From Planctomycetaceae bacterium (GTDB lineage Bacteria > Planctomycetota > Planctomycetia > Pirellulales > Pirellulaceae), in assembly GCA_002702965.1 (NCBI GenBank), contig PADE01000139.1:43329-65284 (forward strand): a stretch of DNA of 21,956 nucleotides, in the 5' to 3' direction. Shown here one piece after another: positions 7,599 through 14,304 of the stretch; positions within the stretch are counted from its first letter, which is position 1; the number at the start of each line of letters is the position of its first letter. The notes under the pieces were generated by a model. That model made no database searches. It was not told where the DNA came from and saw nothing but the letters and a program-made list of their open reading frames with translations. The translations under genes were made by a program, and so were the position numbers.

Positions 7599-9194
7599 AT
7601 GGATTCCACCCCGTCCCAGCTCACCGCGTCCACGCCGAACTTATCTGTTCGGTCCCTCCTCCGCGCAAGTTGGGCACTGCTGCTGTGGTACTGGTTCACG
7701 GGCGTCCCGTCGGACTTGCAGGCGGCCCGCGAAGGGCATGTCACGCTGCGGGCAATCGAGCAACCCGGTGGATTGACGGTACCCGTTCGGATGCACCTGA
7801 GAGACCGTCGAGGACGTCCCGTGCGCCCGCGCCGAGTCCCCTTTTGGCACGACCATTTTGTGTTCGATGGCGAATTAACTCTGGAACTCAAACCGGGGCG
7901 TTACCGTTTCGAAATGGAGCGCGGCCCGGAATACCGACCGCTCAGCGGCGAGTTCACCATCAGCCGCAACTCAGCAGATACGCACGACCTGGAAATGCGG
8001 CGTTTCGTGGACATGAAGAAGGAGGGCTGGTGGTCTGGAGAATTGCACATCCAACGAGATCTCAGGGAGATCGAATTGCTGATGCGGGCCGAAGATCTGC
8101 ACGTGGCACCGGTGATCAGCTGGTGGAATGAGAATAACCTCTGGAAAGATCGCGACGTGCCGACTCCTCCGCTAGTACGATTCGACAACGATCGCTACTA
8201 CCGACCCTTGGCGGGAAAAGACGCCCGCCAGGGCGGCGCCTTGATGTACTTTAATCTCCCCGAGCCACTGGAGTTGCCCGGTTCCAAGGCGCGCTTTCCC
8301 GAGTTTCCCTCGCCCATCAAGTACCTCCGGACGGCCCGGGAACATCGGGGCGTGCACGTCGACGTCGAGAAACCGTTCTGGTGGGATGTACCGCTCTGGG
8401 TCACGACCGGCATGGTCGACAGTATCGGGCTGCTAAACAACCACATGTGCCGGGACCAACAGAATCCCAGCGAGGCCTGGGGCAAGCCGCGCGACAAACT
8501 GCTGTACCCGAATCCCCACGGCAACGGGCGGTGGAGCCAGGACATCTACTACCGAATTCTCAATTGCGGCCTGCGCATCCCACCCTCGGCGGGCAGTGCC
8601 TCGGGTGTCTCGCCGAACCCCCTGGGTTACAACCGGGTCTACGTCTACTGCGGCGAGCGATTAACCTGGCGCCGTTGGTGGGACGGACTGCGGGCGGGCC
8701 GCGTCGTCGTCACCAATGGTCCGTTGTTGCGGCCCCGGGTCAACGGCCAATTGCCCGGACACGTTTTCCAGGCAGCCGCCGGAGAAACGGTACAGCTGCG
8801 GACGAGCCTGAAGCTCTCGTTGCGAGACAAAGTCGAGTACCTGGAAGTCATCAAAAACGGCGAGGTGGCACACGAGGTACGATTGGATCAATACGCCCGG
8901 TCCGGTGGACGGTTGCCAACGCTCGACTTCCAAGAGAGTGGCTGGATGCTGATTCGGGCTGTGACCACTTACGGCAAGTCGTATCGGCTGGGGAGTACCG
9001 GGCCCTACTACGTGGAAATCGGTGAACGCCCTCGGATCAGCCGCGGGTCGGCACAGTTTTTTCTCGACTGGGTCGAACAGCGCATCGGGCAAATCGAGGC
9101 GCAGCGCCTCGCCAACGCTGCGGCGATCCTGGACCACCACCAGCAGGCGCGACGTTTCTGGAAAACGCTCGTCGACCAGGCCACCGCTGACTAG
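7599..9194 (+). CDS. CehA/McbA-family metallohydrolase-like protein, probably secreted
   Basis: Resembles the planctomycete branch of the CehA/McbA PHP-like family. A hydrophobic N-terminal stretch (about residues 19-40, LLRASWALLLWYWF) suggests a signal peptide or anchor. Residues 45-135 look like a beta-sandwich domain. The PHP-like region begins at KKEGWWSGELHIQRD (140-153) and continues with LLMRAEDLHVAPVISWW (160-176), a run typical of this group. Further conserved-looking parts are CGLRIPPSAGSASG (323-336), NPLGYNRVYVY (340-350) and AGRVVVTNGPLL (366-377), followed by a C-terminal beta domain. The expected HxH metal motif reads HIQ here, so one metal ligand may be lost. It is convergent with the MFS gene, with only 30 bp between stops. 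The ATG start has no evident SD. The substrate is unknown; named members hydrolyse carbaryl and similar esters, which should not be carried over. Confidence 0.7.
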   Translation: MDSTPSQLTASTPNLSVRSLLRASWALLLWYWFTGVPSDLQAAREGHVTLRAIEQPGGLTVPVRMHLRDRRGRPVRPRRVPFWHDHFVFDGELTLELKPGRYRFEMERGPEYRPLSGEFTISRNSADTHDLEMRRFVDMKKEGWWSGELHIQRDLREIELLMRAEDLHVAPVISWWNENNLWKDRDVPTPPLVRFDNDRYYRPLAGKDARQGGALMYFNLPEPLELPGSKARFPEFPSPIKYLRTAREHRGVHVDVEKPFWWDVPLWVTTGMVDSIGLLNNHMCRDQQNPSEAWGKPRDKLLYPNPHGNGRWSQDIYYRILNCGLRIPPSAGSASGVSPNPLGYNRVYVYCGERLTWRRWWDGLRAGRVVVTNGPLLRPRVNGQLPGHVFQAAAGETVQLRTSLKLSLRDKVEYLEVIKNGEVAHEVRLDQYARSGGRLPTLDFQESGWMLIRAVTTYGKSYRLGSTGPYYVEIGERPRISRGSAQFFLDWVEQRIGQIEAQRLANAAAILDHHQQARRFWKTLVDQATAD

Positions 9195-9224
9195 TGCACC
9201 ACCCGCAACGAGCGGCGCACGGGC

Positions 9225-10595
9225 TCACTCACCATCCGGCGGCCGGTTGGCACCCTGAAAATCGCGAGGCAGTGTGACCACCATCGCGAACGCCAAGAGA
9301 GCCGCGGCGATGGTCGCTGGCACCGACATGCAAGCCAACAGCATTCCCAGCGAATTGGACGATCGGCTAACGAGAATCGTCTCATTGAGCCAGCCGATAA
9401 CCGGATCAAACCAGGAGTGCACCAATACCCCCGAACCCAGATTCAGCAGACCCACCGCGGTGGCGCGGGTGGCCGGATCGACCACTTCGAACGTTGCGGT
9501 CCAGGTATTCGACTGGTACAGCCCGACACCCAATCCGGCGGCCAGCATCGCCACGGCGAGTAGGGGGATCGCGTGGCTGGTGCCAATCACCAGTATCGAA
9601 GGAGCCACGACCAGCCAGCCAATAATCTGCACCGCCACGCGTCCGTGAACGGTGCGCGCCGACCACCAATCGGCCAACCATCCGCCCACAAACAGTCCAC
9701 TGACCGTGCCGATCTGGATCCAGAGAGTCGCAAAAGAGCCGGCATCTTCCAGATCCCAGTCGCGCGTTAGATGAAACACTTCGTAGTAATAGCGGGGCAA
9801 CCAGAACTGGATCATACTGACCACCATCCCACCCAGCGCAAAAGTAACCGCGAACAGTCGGAACGAGGGGACTGCAAGGACGCACCCCACCGAACGCCAG
9901 ACCCCCATCTCATTGGGCCCCGCTTGCATCTCCTGTGCCTGATCGGTTCGCGCCGGTTCACGGAGTACCAACAGCAGTATTAGCCAGACCCCCATCCCCA
10001 CGGCACCAAACACAAAGTGCGCCATCCGCCAACCGGCGACATCGAGCACGGCTGCACCGACGGGAACGTGCCAGACGTCGGTGTCGGCCAGGCGCCCCCC
10101 ATACTTGCCCGCAACAACCAAGGCACAGTTGTAACTAAACAGATAGATTCCGAACGCCCTTGAACGATTGCGGTCGGTAAAGCAGTCGGCGATGATGCTG
10201 GCCATGGCGGGCACCGCACAAGACTGGCCGATGCCCAGCAGCACGCGTCCCAACAACATGTCGCCAAAACCTCGTGACAAACCCATCGCCGCCAGACAAC
10301 AGCTACTGGCGGCCAGTGAACCGAGGATTACCGTTCGCCGGCGAAACCGGTCGGACAAGTAGCCGACACCCAACTGCGCCAGGCAGTAGGGCATCAACCA
10401 AGCCGGACGTAACCAGCCAATCTGGATGTCCGTGAGACCCAGTCCCTCCTGCAGGGGAATCTGCACGTAGTTGAGCAGGTTCCGGTGCAGATAGATCGTG
10501 AAGTAGTTCAGCGCCACCAGCGTCAGCAAGAACCAGCGGTCGGATCTGCCGTACGGCGAGTAGGAGATCGCTTTCACGCGGTAGAGCCGGTTCAT
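9225..10595 (-). CDS. MFS transporter
   Basis: Major facilitator superfamily permease of 456 residues with about 12 predicted membrane helices. The loop between helices 2 and 3 carries the MFS motif A (GYLSDRFRRRTVI), and LLGRVLLGIGQS follows in helix 4. A central cytoplasmic loop (REPARTDQAQEM) divides the two six-helix halves. The N-terminus (NYFTIYLHRNLLNYVQIPLQ) resembles the anion:cation symporter/hexuronate group, which suggests an organic anion, but the substrate is not determinable. The gene is 206 bp downstream of the mlrC-like gene on the same strand, so they may share regulation. A hairpin-forming dyad lies 22 nt before the start codon. A conventional ATG is used. The family call is secure, the specificity is not. 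Confidence 0.9.
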   Translation of the reverse strand: MNRLYRVKAISYSPYGRSDRWFLLTLVALNYFTIYLHRNLLNYVQIPLQEGLGLTDIQIGWLRPAWLMPYCLAQLGVGYLSDRFRRRTVILGSLAASSCCLAAMGLSRGFGDMLLGRVLLGIGQSCAVPAMASIIADCFTDRNRSRAFGIYLFSYNCALVVAGKYGGRLADTDVWHVPVGAAVLDVAGWRMAHFVFGAVGMGVWLILLLVLREPARTDQAQEMQAGPNEMGVWRSVGCVLAVPSFRLFAVTFALGGMVVSMIQFWLPRYYYEVFHLTRDWDLEDAGSFATLWIQIGTVSGLFVGGWLADWWSARTVHGRVAVQIIGWLVVAPSILVIGTSHAIPLLAVAMLAAGLGVGLYQSNTWTATFEVVDPATRATAVGLLNLGSGVLVHSWFDPVIGWLNETILVSRSSNSLGMLLACMSVPATIAAALLAFAMVVTLPRDFQGANRPPDGE

Positions 10596-10616
10596 GATCG
10601 CGTTGATTGCCTCTAC

Positions 10617-10633
10617 GGTGGGGTCACTCCACC
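10617..10633 (-). promoter_or_regulatory. Dyad just upstream of the MFS transporter start
   Basis: GGTGG (10617-10621) and CCACC (10629-10633) form an inverted repeat with a 7-nt spacer, extendable by a G-T wobble. It sits 22 nt upstream of the MFS start codon, where it could be an operator or a leader hairpin. Five-base arms can arise by chance. Confidence 0.25.
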
Positions 10634-10801
10634 GCCACCCGACAGAATAAATTCGCCAGCTGCCGAGCGACCATCATCCTGAATCCGCGGGGCCGCTGCA
10701 ACGAGGCGGCGGGCAGAGCCGATCCACCGCGAAGTGGTGCGCCAACGTCAAACCGTGGGTCGCGGCCCACCGAGCGAGTCCCCTCGTTAACCGGAACGCA
10801 G

Positions 10802-12298
10802 TTACGTATCGCCGCGCCGAAAGAGATCGGCCTGCGGATGGTATTGGGGTATTTCGTCGAGCGGAAAAATCGGCCGCTCGCAAACGACATGTCCCAAGCC
10901 GCGGACGTTGGCGCTGGTGGCGCCAGGTGCGTCGACATTGACCAACCGATCACACCAGTCGGCGAACATGTGCGGCTCGCAGTGCGGTGATTTAACCACA
11001 ACCAGATCAAAGTTTCTGGGATTCTGACCGTGGGCCAGAAAGAAAGACCGATCGTACAAACTGACCGGCCGGGTAGAGGCAACCACCGTCAGTTCCCCCG
11101 CCTGCAAGACGGCCGTTGGCCCGGAATTCCAAGGCTGTCGAAACGACTCACTGAGAAAACGGCCATCGGATAATAGCCGTACATCACATTCCCGCTCCAA
11201 GGGCGGAAACCGCGCCGGGTCGAGGGCCCCTCCGAGTGTCGTCCGTATCGTGGCGCCAACCCCCGCCTGAAAGGCCTGCGCCACCGCCGGCGGGTCAACG
11301 ACTGGCAACAGAGCCCGGCCCTGATAACCCGTCTCCACCAATTCCCGCAGGATCGCGTTGCTGTCTCCGGAGGCCCCCGAACTGGTCGCATCAGCCGCGT
11401 CCATGAGGATCGTGGTCCCCTCGATCTGGTTTGCCAGAGAGACACTCTCTGGCAAACCGGTCAGCGGCACCTGCATCTGCTCGTGGTATTGCCAAAACAC
11501 CTCGGCCAGTTCCACCGCGCGCTGCCGCGCCGCATCTTCGTCACCATCGGTGACCACCAGACTGTTCGACCGCAGCTCGGGAACGTCGGTAAACGGGTTG
11601 CCGATCAGCATTCCCGCCGACAGTCCCCACGGTTGCGCTTCGATCTGTTGGGACTGGCGAATGCAGTGGCCAATGAGTCCCGTCTCGGTAATCAGCTCAT
11701 CCCCGCGGACCAACGCGGGAATCTTGACACGAGCGGTGACGGGGCGCACCCCCTCACGAACGATGCGCATCAGTAATCGCGCCGCGCGTTGGCCGGTCTC
11801 ATAAAAGTCCACGTGGGGATACGTGTGGTAAATCACCACGGCGTCGCTTAGACGCAACATACGATCGGTCAAGATGCCGTGCAGATCGAGCGATACCACG
11901 ATCGGAACCGACTCGCCCAGGATCTTCCGCGACTCGTCTAACAGATACCCCTCAGGATCACTTTCCTGTTCCGCTGACATCGCGCCATGCAAACAGAAAT
12001 ACGCCGCATCGACCTCACCGGCACTCCTCACACCGTCCAGAAATTCACCCGCCAGGCGCTCGAAATCGGCGCCCGCCAAGGTACCGCCAGAGGTCATCGC
12101 CCGTGCCCCAAATGCGGAAACCAACTCGACGTCGGTAGCATCTAATACCGCCAGCGCGCCGCCAACTTCATCGCGTACCGAGCGGTGATAGTCCAAGTGC
12201 CGCGGCCCGCGGTAGGTCACAAAGTCCTCATAATGACTGCCAACTGGATTGAATGAGGAGACTTCCTGCTTACACTCAGTGATCAGGATACGCGTCAC
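10802..12298 (-). CDS. MlrC-like M81 family metallopeptidase
   Basis: Zinc-dependent hydrolase of the M81/DUF1485 family, named after Sphingomonas MlrC, which acts on linear microcystin fragments; most homologues have unknown substrates. From the GTG at 12298 it is 498 residues, normal for the family, and begins TRILITECKQEVSSFNP, a standard N-terminus. Candidate metal-binding segments are CLHGAM (H104), SLDLHG (D138, H140) and YHTYPHVDFYETG (H158, H162). DAADATSSGASGDS, about 330 residues in, matches the family's DxxDNxxGGxxGD-like segment, in altered form. The frame stays open upstream to 12841, but that part is antisense to phnX and unlike any protein, and GAGGT lies 8 nt before the GTG. 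The gene is divergent from phnX across 78 bp and is followed by an MFS transporter. Confidence 0.88.
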   Translation of the reverse strand: MTRILITECKQEVSSFNPVGSHYEDFVTYRGPRHLDYHRSVRDEVGGALAVLDATDVELVSAFGARAMTSGGTLAGADFERLAGEFLDGVRSAGEVDAAYFCLHGAMSAEQESDPEGYLLDESRKILGESVPIVVSLDLHGILTDRMLRLSDAVVIYHTYPHVDFYETGQRAARLLMRIVREGVRPVTARVKIPALVRGDELITETGLIGHCIRQSQQIEAQPWGLSAGMLIGNPFTDVPELRSNSLVVTDGDEDAARQRAVELAEVFWQYHEQMQVPLTGLPESVSLANQIEGTTILMDAADATSSGASGDSNAILRELVETGYQGRALLPVVDPPAVAQAFQAGVGATIRTTLGGALDPARFPPLERECDVRLLSDGRFLSESFRQPWNSGPTAVLQAGELTVVASTRPVSLYDRSFFLAHGQNPRNFDLVVVKSPHCEPHMFADWCDRLVNVDAPGATSANVRGLGHVVCERPIFPLDEIPQYHPQADLFRRGDT

Positions 12299-12306
12299 GC
12301 TGTCAG

Positions 12307-12311
12307 ACCTC
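12307..12311 (-). promoter_or_regulatory. Ribosome binding site fixing the GTG start of the mlrC-like gene
   Basis: GAGGT on the minus strand, 8 nt before GTG 12298. It decides against the much longer open frame that runs antisense through phnX. Confidence 0.6.
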
Positions 12312-12321
12312 GGGGGAAAAA

Positions 12322-12340
12322 GGCAATCGGATGGATTGCC
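12322..12340. promoter_or_regulatory. Perfect 7-5-7 inverted repeat, candidate operator between mlrC and phnX
   Basis: GGCAATC (12322-12328), 5-nt spacer, GATTGCC (12334-12340). It lies near the middle of the 78-bp gap between two divergent genes, 24 nt from the mlrC start and 37 nt from the phnX start. Size and symmetry suit a dimeric helix-turn-helix repressor (TetR- or GntR-like) controlling both genes. No regulator gene is adjacent, so this is an inference from symmetry and position. Confidence 0.45.
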
Positions 12341-12376
12341 GCAACTTACGCCGCTAATCGGCAAAGGAAAAGACGG

Positions 12377-13213
12377 GTGAGCCACGAATTCACATTCCAA
12401 CGACAATACCGGGGAGCTCTGCAAGCGGTTCTCCTCGATTGGGCCGGCACGACCATGGATTATGGGTGCTATGCACCTGCGGTGGTCTTCCGAGAAGTGT
12501 TCAAACGTCAGGGTATCGAGATCTCGATCGAGGAAGCGCGAGAACCGATGGGGGCTCACAAAAAGGTCCACATCCGACAGATCACGAAGATCCCGGCGGT
12601 CGCCCGTCGCTGGCATGAGACACTGGGGCGGCCCTGTGGGGAGGCAGACGTCGAGACGATGTTCACCGACTTCATCCCACTGCAACTGGCCTGTTTGGCC
12701 GAGTACGCGGATCTGATTCCGGGAACACTGGAGACCGTCGCCGCGTTCCGCAAACGCGGATTGCAAATCGGCTCCACCACCGGATATACGGGTGAGATGA
12801 TGGCGATCCTCCAAGAAGAGGCCCGCAAACGAGGGTACCAACCCGATTCGACGGTCTGCGCGACCGACGTGCCGGCGGGTCGGCCAGCCCCTTGGATGTG
12901 CCTGGCCAACGCGCAGAATCTGGGGGTCTTCCCGATGGAGTCGATCGTCAAGATTGGCGACACGTTGCCCGATATTGGGGAGGGACTGAACGCCGGTATG
13001 TGGACCATCGGCTTGGCCAAGACGGGTAACGAAATTGGCCTCAACGAAGCGGAGATCGATGCCCTACCCCCGGATGACTACGATCGGCTAATCGACCGGG
13101 CTTATCTGCGGATGAACCAGGCCGGCGCCCACTATGTGGTCGATGGAATCGCCGATGTCCTACCCTGCCTGGATGCAATTGAATCGCGACTGGCGCGGGG
13201 CGAAAAACCCTGA
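12377..13213 (+). CDS. phnX: Phosphonoacetaldehyde hydrolase (phosphonatase)
   Basis: HAD-superfamily enzyme that splits phosphonoacetaldehyde into acetaldehyde and phosphate, the second step of 2-aminoethylphosphonate use. The nucleophile motif DWAGTT is at residues 21-26 (Asp21). The cap-domain lysine that forms the Schiff base in Bacillus cereus PhnX (MGxxK) corresponds to Lys62 in MGAHKKVH (58-65). STTGYT (134-139) and the acidic loop KIGDTLPD (193-200, Asp196) complete the HAD site. Length, 278 residues, fits the family. It starts at GTG, with AAAGGA 7-12 nt upstream. The usual partner phnW (aminoethylphosphonate transaminase) is not in the window, so the aldehyde must come from elsewhere in the genome. 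It is divergent from an M81 gene and followed after 89 bp by an SGNH hydrolase. Confidence 0.93.
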   Translation: MSHEFTFQRQYRGALQAVLLDWAGTTMDYGCYAPAVVFREVFKRQGIEISIEEAREPMGAHKKVHIRQITKIPAVARRWHETLGRPCGEADVETMFTDFIPLQLACLAEYADLIPGTLETVAAFRKRGLQIGSTTGYTGEMMAILQEEARKRGYQPDSTVCATDVPAGRPAPWMCLANAQNLGVFPMESIVKIGDTLPDIGEGLNAGMWTIGLAKTGNEIGLNEAEIDALPPDDYDRLIDRAYLRMNQAGAHYVVDGIADVLPCLDAIESRLARGEKP

Positions 13214-13290
13214 ACGCGCGGTCCATCGCGGGGCCATCTGCGTCGATCGACTTCACCACCGCTCGGCACATACCCGCCGGCAATCGAAAG

Positions 13291-13296
13291 AGAGGG
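13291..13296 (+). promoter_or_regulatory. Ribosome binding site supporting a TTG start
   Basis: AGAGGG 6 nt upstream of TTG 13303. There is no ATG or GTG suitably placed before the Tat signal, so this SD decides the start of the SGNH hydrolase. Confidence 0.5.
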
Positions 13297-13302
13297 ATTG
13301 AA

Positions 13303-14163
13303 TTGCAGCATCCCAAGTCGCCCCAACGATGGACACGTCGCAACCTATTAGAAAGCGGTTCGGCGATCGCCGGCGCCGGCATCGCCCACAGCTTATCTCC
13401 GCTTTCGGCGCGCGCCGCCTTGCACCCAGACCAAGAAAAAGACCAACAGACCACCGAGTTTCGCCAGATGGTGGCGCTCGGTGAAAGCACCACGGCCGGC
13501 GGTTGGAGTACCAGCCGTCAGCGCTGTTGGGTGTCGCAACTCGGAGCGTTGATCAATGACTTTCAGTCGCAACCGATGGCAGTCTTCAACGCAGGCATCG
13601 GCTCGAACGTCATTTCGACACGCAGTCCCTGTTACCCGTATAGCGGAAAACCCGCCGCCAACGAACGACTCAAAAAACACGTTTTTGACCACCAGCCCGA
13701 TCTGCTGATCATTTCGTATGGCCTCAATGACGCTCGTGGTGGCACCCCGGTGTCTCTGTTCCAACGAGAACTGGTCGGACTCGTAGCGCGCGTACGCCAT
13801 GAGATCCACCCGCTCATTGTCCTGTTAGGCCCCTATTTTATGACCGATTTTGAGGCTGGTGGAGCAGGCTGGAAACACGCTGATCTAGCGCTGTTCAAGA
13901 CGTTTAATCGCGCCGTGTCGGATGTTGCACAGCAGCATGATTGCCTCTATGTGGATCTGATCGAGGCCAGTGCAGAGGCTCCTTGGCTGGTGCACTTTGA
14001 TGGTGTCCACCAGAGTGACCTAGGGCATCGGATCGTGGCAAATCGGATCTTTGAAGTTCTCGGCCAGCGCAGCTCTGGACTTGCGATTCACACGCAGCGC
14101 GCTGAAAAAAACAGTCCCCGTTGGCGTGATGAATCAAAGTTGAAAGCCGACTACGGGTATTGA
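13303..14163 (+). CDS. SGNH/GDSL-type hydrolase, Tat-exported
   Basis: Serine esterase or lipase-like hydrolase of the SGNH fold; the substrate is unknown. A twin-arginine signal (TRRNLLESGSAIAGAGIA, RR at 12-13) implies export. All four catalytic blocks are present: block I ALGESTTAGG with Ser62 (GES in place of the common GDS), block II Gly in NAGIGSN (96-102), block III GLND with Asn142, and block V DGVH with Asp233 and His236. The start is TTG, chosen because AGAGGG (13291-13296) lies 6 nt upstream and because it gives a complete Tat peptide. The C-terminal 30 residues are basic and probably disordered. It sits 89 bp after phnX on the same strand and may be co-transcribed, but a role in phosphonate use is only a guess. 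Confidence 0.82.
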   Translation: MQHPKSPQRWTRRNLLESGSAIAGAGIAHSLSPLSARAALHPDQEKDQQTTEFRQMVALGESTTAGGWSTSRQRCWVSQLGALINDFQSQPMAVFNAGIGSNVISTRSPCYPYSGKPAANERLKKHVFDHQPDLLIISYGLNDARGGTPVSLFQRELVGLVARVRHEIHPLIVLLGPYFMTDFEAGGAGWKHADLALFKTFNRAVSDVAQQHDCLYVDLIEASAEAPWLVHFDGVHQSDLGHRIVANRIFEVLGQRSSGLAIHTQRAEKNSPRWRDESKLKADYGY

Positions 14164-14195
14164 GCCCGAGAGGCGCCGTTGACCGTACATGGTTT

Positions 14196-14224
14196 TTGGT
14201 AGCGGTGCTCGACTGGGGTATAAT
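14196..14224 (+). promoter_or_regulatory. Strong sigma70-like promoter upstream of the pseudokinase-like gene
   Basis: TTGGTA (14196-14201), 17-bp spacer and a perfect TATAAT (14219-14224). The predicted start near 14231 leaves a leader of about 74 nt that contains a small GACC/GGTC hairpin. It separates this gene from the preceding SGNH hydrolase gene transcriptionally. Confidence 0.6.
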
Positions 14225-14304
14225 CGGGCGCGTTGAACCCCGATCCCCGCTAATACGATCTCGCGGACCAACTGGTCGGCACGTGCTGTTCCGGGGCAAT
14301 TGCC

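Noticed and set aside
12299..12841. Minus-strand frame of the mlrC-like gene stays open for 181 more codons upstream.
   Set aside because: It is antisense to phnX, has no protein-like composition, and the GTG at 12298 has a good SD and starts exactly at the family N-terminus.
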